The position numbers and the translations under genes were made by a program. From contig CAIZWN010000054.1 in NCBI GenBank assembly GCA_903936705.1, positions 1-64,000 of the forward strand: a DNA stretch of 64,000 nt, given 5' to 3'. Of the stretch, positions 15,746-25,133 are shown one piece after another (the first letter of the stretch is position 1; the number at the start of each line of letters is the position of its first letter). Source of the stretch: an uncultured Myxococcales bacterium. GTDB taxonomy: Bacteria > Myxococcota_A > UBA9042 > DTJE01. The notes under the pieces are model-generated. The model saw nothing but the letters and a program-made list of their open reading frames with translations. It was not told where the DNA came from and made no database searches.

Positions 15746-17734
15746 ATGTTCACCCTTCACAAGGAATTCGAACTCGCGGGCGACCAGGCGGCGGCTGTGG
15801 CGGCACTGGAGGCCTGGTGCGTTGCGAATGCACGCGATCAGGTGCTGCTGGGCGTCACCGGTTCTGGCAAGACATTTGCCATCGCTAACCTGGTCGCACG
15901 AATCGGCAAGCCCACGCTGGTGATGGCGCCAAACAAGACACTGGCCGCGCAGTTGTACGGGGAATTCAAGCAGTTCTTCCCCGAGAACGCAGTCGAGTAC
16001 TTCGTTTCGTACTACGACTACTACCAGCCCGAGGCCTACGTCCCTTCGTCGGACACGTTCATCGAGAAGGATTCCAAGATCAACGAAGAAATAGACCGCA
16101 TGCGCCACTCGGCGACGAAATCGTTGTTCGAGCGGGACGACGTGCTGATCGTCGCGTCGGTTTCGTGCATCTACGGGCTGGGGTCGGCCGAGTCCTACTA
16201 CGGGATGGTCGAGTTCCTGGAGGTCGGCCAGGATGTTGACCGGGACACGTTCCTGCGCCGCCTGATGGACCTGCAATACGAACGCAACGATCTGGCGTTC
16301 GAACGCGGTGCCATCAGGGTGCGGGGCGACGTCATCGAGGTCTTCCCGCCGTTCGAGGAAAACCGGGCGCTGCGCGTCGAGCTGTTCGGCGACACCATCG
16401 AGCGCATACGCGAATTCGACCCGGTCACAGGAAATGTCCTGCGGGACCTGCGAAAGGTCGGCATCTTCCCGAACAGCCACTACGTCACGACGGCCGACAA
16501 GTTGCGCCGCGCCATCGTGCTGATCCAGGACGAACTGGAAGCGCGACTGCAGGTTCTGCGGGCCGAAGGAAACATCCTGGAGGCGGCCAGGCTGGAACAG
16601 CGAACCCTGGCGGACGTCGAGTCGCTGGAACAGTTCGGCCGCGTGCCGGGCATCGAAAACTATTCCAGGCACCTTACGGGGCGAGGCGCCGGCGAACCGC
16701 CGCCCACGCTGCTGGACTATTTCCCCAAGGATTTCCTGGTGGTCCTTGACGAATCCCACATGACCGTGCCGCAGATAATCGGCATGTACCGAGGCGACCG
16801 GGCGCGAAAGGACGTGCTGGTCAACTACGGTTTTCGGCTGCCGTCAGCCGTGGACAACAGGCCGCTGAGGTTCGACGAGTTCAACGAAAGGCGCGGAAGG
16901 ACCATCTATGTCAGCGCGACCCCGGGCGACTACGAAATGGATCTGGCCGTCGGTCGCGTGGCCGAGATGATCGTGCGACCGACCGGGCTGATCGATCCGG
17001 CCATCAACGTCCGGCCGGCGACACACCAGGTTGACGATCTGCTGGGCGAGGTGCGAACGCGCGTTGCGGCGCAGGAACGCGTCCTTGTCACGACGTTGAC
17101 CAAGCGGATGGCCGAGCATCTGACCGAGTACCTGGCCGAGGCTGGAATCAGGGTGCGCTATCTGCACAGCGACGTCGATACACTGGACCGCATCGAGATC
17201 ATCCGGGACCTGCGCATGGGCGTCTTCGATTGTTTGGTGGGCATCAACCTGCTGCGCGAGGGGCTGGATCTGCCCGAGGTATCCCTTGTGGCAATCCTGG
17301 ACGCCGACAAGGAGGGTTTCCTGCGCAGCACGCGGTCCCTGATTCAGACGTTCGGGCGGGCTGCGCGAAACCTGAACGGCACTGTCATCATGTACGCTGA
17401 CCGCGTGACGAAATCCATGACCGCCGCCATGGACGAGACCCAGCGGCGCCGTGCAAAGCAGCTTGAATTCAACCAGCTAAACGGCATCACCCCCAGGACG
17501 GTGGCCAGGCGCATCTTCTGGGTCGAGGCCGCCGAGGACGCCGCGCGAAAGGTCGGCATGGACCGGCCCGAGGCACTGCACAAGCTGGTCGAAGACCCGC
17601 GCGAAGCCACCAAGGTCCTGGAACGAATGAAGAAAGAGATGCTGGAAGCCGCCAAGCGCCTGGACTTCGAGAAGGCCGCAGAGATCCGCGACAGGATCAG
17701 AACCTTGCGTTCCGTGATAGGAAACCTGTGGTAG
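15746..17734 (+). CDS. uvrB: Excinuclease ABC subunit B
   Basis: A 662-residue helicase-like subunit of UvrABC nucleotide excision repair, close to the usual 670 residues. Visible are Walker A GVTGSGKT, the beta-hairpin region [20 protein letters not shown] that clamps damaged [12 protein letters not shown], helicase motif TFGRAARN, and a C-terminal UVR domain ([13 protein letters not shown]) for UvrC contact. The ATG at 15746 fits the family N-terminus although the SD is weak. The lipoprotein gene starts 27 bp downstream with its own strong SD. Confidence 0.97.
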   Translation: MFTLHKEFELAGDQAAAVAALEAWCVANARDQVLLGVTGSGKTFAIANLVARIGKPTLVMAPNKTLAAQLYGEFKQFFPENAVEYFVSYYDYYQPEAYVPSSDTFIEKDSKINEEIDRMRHSATKSLFERDDVLIVASVSCIYGLGSAESYYGMVEFLEVGQDVDRDTFLRRLMDLQYERNDLAFERGAIRVRGDVIEVFPPFEENRALRVELFGDTIERIREFDPVTGNVLRDLRKVGIFPNSHYVTTADKLRRAIVLIQDELEARLQVLRAEGNILEAARLEQRTLADVESLEQFGRVPGIENYSRHLTGRGAGEPPPTLLDYFPKDFLVVLDESHMTVPQIIGMYRGDRARKDVLVNYGFRLPSAVDNRPLRFDEFNERRGRTIYVSATPGDYEMDLAVGRVAEMIVRPTGLIDPAINVRPATHQVDDLLGEVRTRVAAQERVLVTTLTKRMAEHLTEYLAEAGIRVRYLHSDVDTLDRIEIIRDLRMGVFDCLVGINLLREGLDLPEVSLVAILDADKEGFLRSTRSLIQTFGRAARNLNGTVIMYADRVTKSMTAAMDETQRRRAKQLEFNQLNGITPRTVARRIFWVEAAEDAARKVGMDRPEALHKLVEDPREATKVLERMKKEMLEAAKRLDFEKAAEIRDRIRTLRSVIGNLW

Positions 17735-17761
17735 AATCCCCCCGCCGAAAGGAGAAACATC

Positions 17762-18856
17762 ATGCGCATCCAGATGCCCCTAGCGCTACTCGCGGCCAGC
17801 TTTTTCGCCGCCGCGTGCACAGTCAGCTTTCCAACCACCGACCAAGGCGCCCCGGTTGACACGGGTCCCGACCCGGTGGATGTCAGCTCGGACCAGATTG
17901 TGACCACGGATGCGGATGTGACCGGGGTGGATGTGGCTGATGTGGGGGACGTGACGAGTACTGATCTTCCACCTAAGGATCTGGTCGTAACTGACAACGT
18001 GATCATCGCTGATATTCCGGTGATCGTGGATGTTCCTGTGACGGATACCGGATGTACTAATGGCAAAACAGTGGGTGCTGACTGTACTACTGATTGCCCT
18101 TGTGTCGCCAACCTGACCTGCGGCAACGCATCCAAGAAGTGTGTTGAATGCCCAAATACTCCAAATGTTGCTGGTGGCCTTAGCTGCGACGACGACTGCC
18201 AGTGCATTTTGAACAGATGCGTCAGTAACGCTGTAGGAGCAACGCCAACTTTCATCTGTAAGTGCGATCAAAAAGTGGAAATCACCGAGGGATGCAAGGA
18301 ATCATGCCAATGCGTACGAGGACTACAGTGCAATGGAACTAGTTGCGTTTGCAACAACGCTGCTCCAGGTACCTCCCCAGTTGACAGTCCATGCGAACAT
18401 AATTGTGAATGCAAATCAGGCACATGCTCTGGATCCTCCGATGATAATAGGAAGTGCCAATGCAAGGTGTCTGCGAAATCGATTCTTCCTGGTTTAGGGT
18501 GTACCGAAGATTGTGAATGTAGCTCAGGACGGTGCCTATCCAATTCAACATGTTCGTGCGTTGACTCAACCCAAAAGGCTATTGATTGCCCTTCAGGATA
18601 TTTCTGCGATTTTGGTAGCACGGCCTTGAACGACCAAGCTTCCTTGGCGTGTTTACCTTTACAGGGACCATGGGTCACTTGTAAGTCTTCTAGCAATTGC
18701 ATATCAAATTGGTGTAACAGCGGCAATAAATGCGCACCATGTGGAAATCATAACGATTGCCCTAACCCCGAGGGCGGTAAGGGCTGTTGTTGCATAGCGC
18801 CGGTTTGCAAGAACTTCTCAAATACCAGTGCTTCGTGCAGCAGTCTTTGCAATTGA
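17762..18856 (+). CDS. Cysteine-rich lipoprotein with repeated Cys motifs, atypical base composition
   Basis: A 364-residue lipoprotein: signal peptide with lipobox AAAC (Cys19), an Asp/Val-rich spacer to about residue 95, then some 260 residues packed with cysteines. The repeated theme is D/E-C-x-C-x(2-5)-C, for example DDCQCI, ESCQCVRG, HNCECKSGTC and EDCECSSGRC, suggesting stacked disulfide knots like those of EGF or Dickkopf-type domains. GGAG precedes ATG 17762. From about 18050 the DNA is visibly AT-richer than its surroundings (many ACT, GAT, AAT codons), hinting at horizontal origin or special selection. No enzymatic motif. Likely a surface adhesin or binding protein. Confidence 0.8.
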   Translation: MRIQMPLALLAASFFAAACTVSFPTTDQGAPVDTGPDPVDVSSDQIVTTDADVTGVDVADVGDVTSTDLPPKDLVVTDNVIIADIPVIVDVPVTDTGCTNGKTVGADCTTDCPCVANLTCGNASKKCVECPNTPNVAGGLSCDDDCQCILNRCVSNAVGATPTFICKCDQKVEITEGCKESCQCVRGLQCNGTSCVCNNAAPGTSPVDSPCEHNCECKSGTCSGSSDDNRKCQCKVSAKSILPGLGCTEDCECSSGRCLSNSTCSCVDSTQKAIDCPSGYFCDFGSTALNDQASLACLPLQGPWVTCKSSSNCISNWCNSGNKCAPCGNHNDCPNPEGGKGCCCIAPVCKNFSNTSASCSSLCN

Positions 18857-18919
18857 TATGGTCCCCGTCCTAACACAGGGGCCTAGTCTCTGCCTCCTTC
18901 ATACCGCCCCATCCCGAGT

Positions 18920-19624
18920 TCACACCCCAAGCACCATGACCACCACGCCTGACAGGGCCAGGACGCCGCCGGCGAGGGCGTGGACGTAGCGTTCCATGAA
19001 GCCAAGGCGGATGATTTTCAGGCCGTGCCAGCCGAGGGCTGTCAGGGTCAGCATTGATGCCAGGGTCGTTGTGCCGAATACTGCCGTTACCAGTGCCAGC
19101 GTGGTCCAGTCGTGCTGGGCTGCGGGGTACATCAGGAGGGGGATCAGGGGTTCGCAGGGGCCCAGGACAAAGACGATGAACAGGACCCAGATCGCTCGTC
19201 CCTCGCCGTGGGGATGGACGTGGACCTCCTTGTGGCCGTGCAGGTGCTGGTGAACCGAGCCATCCTCGTGAACGTGGGCGTGGGTGTGAGGGCGGTTGCG
19301 CAGGCCGTGCCACAGCCCCCAGACCCCGTAGGCCAGGCCCAGGCCGATCAGCGCCCAGGTTGCCAGACCGCCGCGGGCCGACTCGACATCGGTCACTGAC
19401 GACAGGGCCAGGCCAGCCGCGACCCCGATTAACCCGATTACAACCGACGACAGAATGTGCCCGATCCCGCAAAAGGCGGTGATCGCCAGGGTCTTTTTCA
19501 AACTCCACCGGCCGGCGCGAGCCAGCGCAATGAAAGGCACGTAGTGATCGGGCCCAAGAAACGTGTGAACAGTCCCCAGCAACAGCGCGGTCATCGCCAG
19601 CGCAGCACCCGTAGTCGCTTCCAT
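18920..19624 (-). CDS. NicO/UreH-like membrane metal exporter with His-rich loop
   Basis: A 234-residue polytopic membrane protein with about six hydrophobic segments. Helix 1 contains LLLGTVHTFLGPDHYVPFIA and helix 2 CGIGHILSS, the paired GxxHxxxPDH-like and GxxH motifs of the NicO (RcnA) and UreH groups. The loop after helix 3 is rich in histidines (HTHAHVHEDGSVHQHLHGH and further), a typical Ni/Co-binding insert. It most likely exports nickel or cobalt, or delivers nickel to an enzyme. The SD before ATG 19624 is weak. It is divergent from the large lyase gene. Confidence 0.75.
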   Translation of the reverse strand: MEATTGAALAMTALLLGTVHTFLGPDHYVPFIALARAGRWSLKKTLAITAFCGIGHILSSVVIGLIGVAAGLALSSVTDVESARGGLATWALIGLGLAYGVWGLWHGLRNRPHTHAHVHEDGSVHQHLHGHKEVHVHPHGEGRAIWVLFIVFVLGPCEPLIPLLMYPAAQHDWTTLALVTAVFGTTTLASMLTLTALGWHGLKIIRLGFMERYVHALAGGVLALSGVVVMVLGV

Positions 19625-19810
19625 CCAGAAAACCCCGCTACCCAGACGAAGGTCATCCTACGCGATGTCACCGCCTGGGTGAAGTCAGAAACGATGGCTT
19701 CCCTTTGATGGACAAGCGCTTGAGGTCGGCACCGACGCCAGACCGCCGGATCTCGTTGACCCTGGGCACAAGCCTCATGTACGCTGCCCCCATCGTCCGG
19801 AGGACCACCG

Positions 19811-22800
19811 ATGAGGACTACTCCCCTGGCAATTCTGGTTTTGGCCGGCATGGCTGCCTGTTTCGACAACGCAGCCCCGAGTTCGGATGTCGTGCCGGAT
19901 CTGGCAGTCGATTCCCAGGAAACCGCGTCACCGGACGCTGATTTGGGCGTGGACTACCTTGATATTCCTCAGGTTGACCAGGCTGACGAGGCTGATGTTG
20001 CGCCTGAAACGATTCCTGCCGACACTCTGACCGACGCCGAAACCTTGATCGACACCATTTCGGACCCCGGCCCCCTGCCTGCCTGGCCGGATCGTCCTGC
20101 CCTTGTTACGCGCCCCGACCGCAAGGCCGCAATACTGGCCCGCCTGGACCAGGAACCGTGGGCCGGCATCCTTGCTGGAATTCGTAACAGCGCCGCCCAG
20201 GCATGCGCCGATGACACCGGATCTGAATGGGGCAGCGGCGTCTTTGGCCGCAACGGCCAGATCGCCCAGGCAGCCGCTACGGTTGCCTGGTTGTTCGACG
20301 ATGCCGCGGCCGCGGCAACAGCGATCGATTGTTTTTCGCGCATACGCACCGACTGGGAAACCAACACCGTCTGGGACATGAACATCTCGATGGCCGACGG
20401 GCAAATAACGTACGCAGTGGCATGGGACCTGATGGCCGGCACCACCATGTTCCCTGAAACCGACGCCGCCGAGGCACGGCGCCGCATGTTGGAGATCAAC
20501 CAGAAATTCTACGAACGTTACGTGCTGGACGATTTCCAACGCTGGTCGGCCCTGACCGTCAGCCAGAACAACCATCCCATCCGCACCACATCGTCCATGG
20601 GCTTTGTCGCGCTGGCCTTCCCCGACCAGCCAGGCAGTCGCGAGATTCTGGACTTCGCGGCCAGCGAACTTGCCTACCTGTGGGGTCCGACGGGTCGATA
20701 CATCGGGGACGACGGCGTGGTCAGCGAGGAACCGTTCTATTTCGGATTCGGGTTCCCCCCTGCCCTCGCCTTCTTCCTGGCGATGCGCACGGCCTGGCCG
20801 GCCGACGCCCTGTTGTTCCGCAACTGCATCAACCGCAACAATGTTGACCCGTGGGCGCCCATTGACTGCCTGGACGGCCAGCCCTTCGAATGGGAAGACC
20901 CGCTGGCCGCGCCCGGCTCGAACCCTCACGCCGACCGTTTCTGGGCTGCGTTCGACTGGTCGCTGGACCATCGCATGCCCTCTGGCCTTCGATCAGCGGT
21001 CGGCGACGGCAAGATGCGTGTGCAGAACGCCGGACTGCTGCTGACGGCCCTGTCGGGGCGTGGCCGCTATGCCTGGGACAGCCGGCACAACGAGAACGGT
21101 GACTTGTCGATGACCCGCGGCCTGAACCTGTCCGTCCAGCACCTGTTCGAAGTCACGCAGGCACCGACCGACGTGCAACCCTTCTGGTCATCCACCGCGC
21201 ACATGACCTCGGGGCACGCCGTCCTGCGCAGCGGCTGGGGCCCGGATGATTTGTGGATCGTGCTGCTGGGCGAATCCGGGGCGGCGCGCAAGACCCTGCA
21301 CGACCATGCCGACGGGACATCCTTCGCAATGTCGGCCTATGGCGAACACCTGCTGATGGATACCGGCTATTTCAAGCCTATTGAGCTGAACAACGCCGTG
21401 ACTGCTGACGCACCCAGCCACAGCCTGGTGCTGATCGACGGCCAGGCGGCGCCGAAACGCGGCCTGCTGAACGACTGGGGCGACGCCGACGCATCGATTG
21501 ACCTGTTCCACGACGGGCAGGCCCTCGACCTGGCAGTGGCCTCGCAGTCCTACCAGCAGGCAACAATCCACAGGTCGATGCTGATGGTGCGCAACCGCTA
21601 TGCCCTGGTGGCCGATCGCATCGAATCGCTGGTCAACGGCCCGCGGGAGTTCGCCTGGCGTGTCCATGGCTATGCCGGATACGATTCCGGTGGCACGTAT
21701 TCCGTGGACTCGACCGGGGCGACCTTCGTCAAGCAGAAGGCAGGGATCCGCGTGTCCATCGGTTCGACCGTGGGCGCCCCAACAGTGGCGGAACCGCCGT
21801 ACGTGGACGGACAGGCGCCGCATTCCCATTCGATTGCCAGCGAATCCGGACACGGCAGCCATGCGGTGGCAGACGCCACCATCAACGCCGTCGCCCCGTC
21901 CTTCCTGGCCGTCCTGGCCCCGTATCAGGTTGCGGCCGCCGATGGCACACGCGACGCGCCGTTGACCGTGACGCGCATCGCCTCGAGTGGCGGCAGCGCG
22001 GCCTGGACAATCACCGGGACGCACGGGACCGACCTTGCCTGGATGCGGGATCCGTCCGGCCCGGACACGCTGGAGGTCAATGGACGCACGGTCCACAGCG
22101 ACGCGGGATTCGTGCTGCTGGCGCTTGACGGCAGCCTTGCCTACCTTGATGGCGGTCAGTTACTGCAGCTTGACGGCGCCGACGTGCCCATGCCGGTCGC
22201 CATCGGCCCATCGACAAGGGTCCTGGATACCCCATTCGACGCCTGCGTGCCGGGAATGGTTCCAGACAATGCCTGCTTTGCCGCTCGGCGATACCCGGCG
22301 TCCGAAGGGATCGCCCTTGCCACCGCGATGGCCCACCGACAGATGACACGAGTCGCCGCCGACAAACTGGTGTGGGACTGGGAGCCCGCCGTTATGATGA
22401 CGGCATTCTGCGAACTGCACCGCGTCACCGGCGACCCGGAACTGCTGGCCTATGTGAAGACATGGCTGGACCATCACATCGAGGCCGGCTACACGATGAT
22501 GTCCAGCGACACGGCGTCTCCAGTCGCCGCGACACTGTACGTGCATCAGTTGACGCCCGACCCCAAGTACCGCGGGGTGATCGAGCGCTTCAGGACCTAC
22601 ATCCGGGACGAGGCCCTGCGCACCGAGGACGGGGGGATCAACCACCTGGGCACGCTGGAGATCATGGGCATCACGCTGTGGGTGGACAGCCTGTGGATGA
22701 TTGGTATCCCCCTGGCCCGCTGGGGCACGGGGTCATCCGAAGAGTGGGCGCTGGATCTGGCCGCCCAGCAGTTCCAGGTATTCGCAAAGCGCCTGCAGGA

Positions 22801-23332
22801 GGAACCGGGTTTCTTCCGCCACGCCGACGACTGGGCGTTGCCGCAGGACCCAGGTGTCTACTGGGGACGCGGCAACGGCTGGGTGCTGGCGGCCACGTCG
22901 GAATATCTGCGGATCCGCAGCCTGCGCGGCGAGACCGACCCGCAGGTGCGCACAGCGCTGGCCCGTCTGACGGCAGCCGCCCTGGGCTTCCAGGACGATG
23001 CCAGCGGGATGTGGTGGACAGTTCTGAACCGCCCCGGCGAAACCTACCTCGAGACGTCGACAGGCGCGCTGTTCGCGTTCGGTATGGCGCGAGCCTGGCG
23101 CAACGGCCTGCTGGGTGACGAGGTCCTTCCGGCCATAGCCAAGGCAATGGTCGGCGTCAGATCGCGCCTGGTTGACGCCGTGGACGGCCCCGTGGTCCAG
23201 GGCACTTCAGGCCCGACTTCTGCCGGCACTTTCGCCGAGTATTCCGCAGTGCCACAAAAGGACGACATTCTGTACGGCATCGGTGCTGTAATACTTTCGC
23301 TGATCGAGACGTCTGGTCTGCCGGCTCGCTAG
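19811..23332 (+). CDS. Bifunctional lipoprotein: heparinase II/III-like polysaccharide lyase fused to GH105/GH88-like unsaturated glucuronyl hydrolase
   Basis: A 1173-residue lipoprotein: lipobox GMAAC (Cys17), Asp-rich spacer to about residue 95, then two enzymes. Residues about 100-800 match heparinase II/III-type lyases: an alpha toroid (SQNNHPIRTTSSMGFVA), then the catalytic beta part with LHDHADGTSFAMSAYGEHLL near residue 496. Residues about 835-1170 form an (alpha/alpha)6 barrel of the GH105/GH88 group: VWDWEPAVMMTAF, WVDSLWMIGIPLARWG with candidate catalytic Asp959, and YWGRGNGW from residue 1017. The lyase would make unsaturated uronides and the hydrolase remove them. ATG 19811 has GGAGG upstream. 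Lyase substrate (alginate, heparan-like or other uronan) is not predictable. Confidence 0.82.
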   Translation: MRTTPLAILVLAGMAACFDNAAPSSDVVPDLAVDSQETASPDADLGVDYLDIPQVDQADEADVAPETIPADTLTDAETLIDTISDPGPLPAWPDRPALVTRPDRKAAILARLDQEPWAGILAGIRNSAAQACADDTGSEWGSGVFGRNGQIAQAAATVAWLFDDAAAAATAIDCFSRIRTDWETNTVWDMNISMADGQITYAVAWDLMAGTTMFPETDAAEARRRMLEINQKFYERYVLDDFQRWSALTVSQNNHPIRTTSSMGFVALAFPDQPGSREILDFAASELAYLWGPTGRYIGDDGVVSEEPFYFGFGFPPALAFFLAMRTAWPADALLFRNCINRNNVDPWAPIDCLDGQPFEWEDPLAAPGSNPHADRFWAAFDWSLDHRMPSGLRSAVGDGKMRVQNAGLLLTALSGRGRYAWDSRHNENGDLSMTRGLNLSVQHLFEVTQAPTDVQPFWSSTAHMTSGHAVLRSGWGPDDLWIVLLGESGAARKTLHDHADGTSFAMSAYGEHLLMDTGYFKPIELNNAVTADAPSHSLVLIDGQAAPKRGLLNDWGDADASIDLFHDGQALDLAVASQSYQQATIHRSMLMVRNRYALVADRIESLVNGPREFAWRVHGYAGYDSGGTYSVDSTGATFVKQKAGIRVSIGSTVGAPTVAEPPYVDGQAPHSHSIASESGHGSHAVADATINAVAPSFLAVLAPYQVAAADGTRDAPLTVTRIASSGGSAAWTITGTHGTDLAWMRDPSGPDTLEVNGRTVHSDAGFVLLALDGSLAYLDGGQLLQLDGADVPMPVAIGPSTRVLDTPFDACVPGMVPDNACFAARRYPASEGIALATAMAHRQMTRVAADKLVWDWEPAVMMTAFCELHRVTGDPELLAYVKTWLDHHIEAGYTMMSSDTASPVAATLYVHQLTPDPKYRGVIERFRTYIRDEALRTEDGGINHLGTLEIMGITLWVDSLWMIGIPLARWGTGSSEEWALDLAAQQFQVFAKRLQEEPGFFRHADDWALPQDPGVYWGRGNGWVLAATSEYLRIRSLRGETDPQVRTALARLTAAALGFQDDASGMWWTVLNRPGETYLETSTGALFAFGMARAWRNGLLGDEVLPAIAKAMVGVRSRLVDAVDGPVVQGTSGPTSAGTFAEYSAVPQKDDILYGIGAVILSLIETSGLPAR

Positions 23333-23347
23333 CACGATTCAGGCAGG

Positions 23348-23851
23348 CTACTCGTCGCGCGGCTGCCCCTGGGGCAGTCGTTCGAACCCCTCGCGAAACA
23401 GCACCAGGATAGACTGGTCGTCCACTTCACGAACGACACCCAACCCCTTGCCCTTGCACGTGATCAGGTCGTCCACCAGGAACACCCGGTGCTGGTCGTA
23501 GATTTTCGACTTCAGCGGGTTGGCGTCCACCGTCGCTTCTTCCCACAACGCCCGCGCGACCACTTCCGCCGACAGGATGCCGGTCGTCTTGATGGCTGGG
23601 CCCGACCGGTCGGATGATCCACGCGTATGCCTTTCGGCAATCTTCATGACCTTCTTCAGGAGGGCAGCGCGCTGGTCTTCCACTGGCACCGGCGCCTTGA
23701 AGTCCTGGAAGTGTTTGCACGTGCGGCACTGGACCTTCATGATGGAACCGTCGGGACCAAGTGCCGACACGCTGGCGTCCAGGTTCAACCGGCAGAACCG
23801 GCAGCGGATATCGACGATATCCCCCAACCCGTGCTTTGCGGTGTCCGCCAT
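23348..23851 (-). CDS. Zinc-ribbon protein with Tudor/KOW-like C-terminus (paralogue of the 7386-7754 protein)
   Basis: A 167-residue protein with an N-terminal zinc ribbon, RCRFCRLNLDASV then VQCRTCKHF, a charged helical middle, and a C-terminal beta segment DDLITCKGKGLGVVREVDDQ continuing SILVLFREGFERL. The order ribbon, linker, barrel and the spacing of conserved Gly-Val residues match the shorter protein at 7386-7754, so the two look like paralogues. A strong GGGGAGG lies 6 nt before ATG 23851. Likely a nucleic-acid or transcription-associated protein. It is encoded just upstream of yjbQ on the opposite orientation of the lyase gene. Confidence 0.68.
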   Translation of the reverse strand: MADTAKHGLGDIVDIRCRFCRLNLDASVSALGPDGSIMKVQCRTCKHFQDFKAPVPVEDQRAALLKKVMKIAERHTRGSSDRSGPAIKTTGILSAEVVARALWEEATVDANPLKSKIYDQHRVFLVDDLITCKGKGLGVVREVDDQSILVLFREGFERLPQGQPRDE

Positions 23852-23869
23852 GACAAACCTCCCCGGGCC

Positions 23870-24280
23870 CTAGACGCCCTTCACTGCCCCGGCCAACGGC
23901 TGCACCCAGACCTGTCGAACTCTGGGCCCATCAAATTCGGCAAAAAATACGCGTTGCCACGTCCCCAAAGCCAGGCGCCCGTCAAAAACCGGGATCGTGA
24001 CGCTGCAGCCACCCAGCAGTGATTTCAGGTGCGCGGGCGAATTCCCCTCGCCATGAAGGTATTGCAGGCCCCCCGGGACCAGTCGCCCAAGAACCATCGC
24101 AATGTCGTGCAGGACGTCAGGATCATGCCCCTCGTTCACGAAGATTGCAGCAGTCGTATGGGGACACCAGACCAGCAAGGCACCTTCGGCCAGCCCCGAA
24201 CCTGCGGCCGCAGCGGCCACCTGATCGGTGATGTCGATCGTTTCCTCGGCCATCGCTGTCCGGACCTCGAACTTCGTCAT
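23870..24280 (-). CDS. YjbQ/UPF0047 family protein
   Basis: A 136-residue single-domain protein. The UPF0047 signature is clear: LLVWCPHTTAAIFVNEG, then HDIAMVLGRLVP, GNSPAHLKSLLGG and LGTWQRVFFAEFDGPR. The conserved His/Thr cluster binds a metal; YjbQ of E. coli can replace thiamine phosphate synthase weakly, but the physiological role is unsettled. The short ATG at 24280 with AGG 5 nt upstream gives the family length; a longer upstream extension in the same frame is not conserved-looking. It lies 18 bp upstream of the zinc-ribbon gene and probably shares its transcript. Confidence 0.92.
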   Translation of the reverse strand: MTKFEVRTAMAEETIDITDQVAAAAAGSGLAEGALLVWCPHTTAAIFVNEGHDPDVLHDIAMVLGRLVPGGLQYLHGEGNSPAHLKSLLGGCSVTIPVFDGRLALGTWQRVFFAEFDGPRVRQVWVQPLAGAVKGV

Positions 24281-24344
24281 CTCAACCTGCCACTCTGAGG
24301 GGGCCAGTGTAGCAGAATCGATCGGGCGGTCGTACAATTCGCCG

Positions 24345-24833
24345 ATGAAGCGAACAGTTCCCCAGTGGGACCTGCTGGATGCCATGGCCCAGGATCTTGC
24401 CGGCGTCCTCGCTGACGGCACACTGATGCCGTCGGCGCAGCCGGAAGCCCAACTGCTGCTGGCCAGGGCAAGGCTTGCTCTGGATGGCCCGCGTCGCGAT
24501 TCACCAGTCGGGTTGCGCGGCCTGACTGAAGGTATTGACCGCCTGCTGGTGCTTGCCTGCCCGCGGCTGCCCGGTTCCGGCGACCAACCCGTGCACCCGG
24601 ATCGCCTGAAGATAGCGGACCGGTTGCTGACCTTTTGCAGCGTTCCCCTGGTGAACCGGGTGTCCAGGCTGGAGGACTCGGTCGATGCTCTGGCGCACAG
24701 GACCCGGCGCATGGTAGAACATGCGCAGCCGACCGTAGCCAAGGCGGCAAGGCGCTTTGCCCCGCCGTCCGCACCTGGTGCCACTGATGGGCGCGCGGCC
24801 ATGGAACTGGTTTGGGGCGACGACGAGACCTGA
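24345..24833 (+). CDS. Hypothetical helical protein
   Basis: I do not recognise this 162-residue protein. It starts MKRTVPQWDLLDAMAQDLAG and is predominantly helical and charged, with a hydrophobic core segment (LTEGIDRLLVLACPRLPG) and no signal peptide, metal motif or known fold signature. ATG 24345 is chosen over upstream starts because the divergent yjbQ promoter region lies just before it. The next gene encodes a small membrane protein 62 bp away in the same direction. Confidence 0.55.
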   Translation: MKRTVPQWDLLDAMAQDLAGVLADGTLMPSAQPEAQLLLARARLALDGPRRDSPVGLRGLTEGIDRLLVLACPRLPGSGDQPVHPDRLKIADRLLTFCSVPLVNRVSRLEDSVDALAHRTRRMVEHAQPTVAKAARRFAPPSAPGATDGRAAMELVWGDDET

Positions 24834-24895
24834 ATTCTTGCGGGTCGGGTTCCGGCTGAAACGCAAGCCGGTTTCGGCTTTCCAGGAGGATCATC

Positions 24896-25123
24896 GTGAG
24901 CGACGAGCATCCAGAAGCGCTGGCACCGCATTCGAAAAGCGACCTGGCGCGAGTGTCTCTGGTCATCATGGGGTGTTCGATCCCGCTGTTCGTCACGGCC
25001 TGGCGCTTCTTCCTGGGCACATCCGACCAGGAAGTCCATGCTGCCTACACCTTCGTTTTCGGCGGGGCTCTGTTGCTGATCGTCGGCGCGGCCATTGGAA
25101 TCAAGGTAAGGCGCCAGGGCTGA
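24896..25123 (+). CDS. Small two-helix membrane protein
   Basis: A 75-residue protein with two predicted transmembrane helices (VSLVIMGCSIPLFVTAWRFF and AYTFVFGGALLLIVGAAIGI) and a short basic C-terminal tail KVRRQG. The N-terminal 19 residues are polar and probably cytoplasmic. GTG 24896 has a full AGGAGG 6 nt upstream, good evidence that it is a real gene. It ends 10 bp before the convergent kinase gene. Function unknown. Confidence 0.65.
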   Translation: MSDEHPEALAPHSKSDLARVSLVIMGCSIPLFVTAWRFFLGTSDQEVHAAYTFVFGGALLLIVGAAIGIKVRRQG

Positions 25124-25133
25124 CCTCGCCGCC

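Noticed and set aside
18857-18919. Terminator-like GGTCCCC...GGGGCC after the Cys-rich lipoprotein
   Set aside because: The stem is short and imperfect, and no T run follows.
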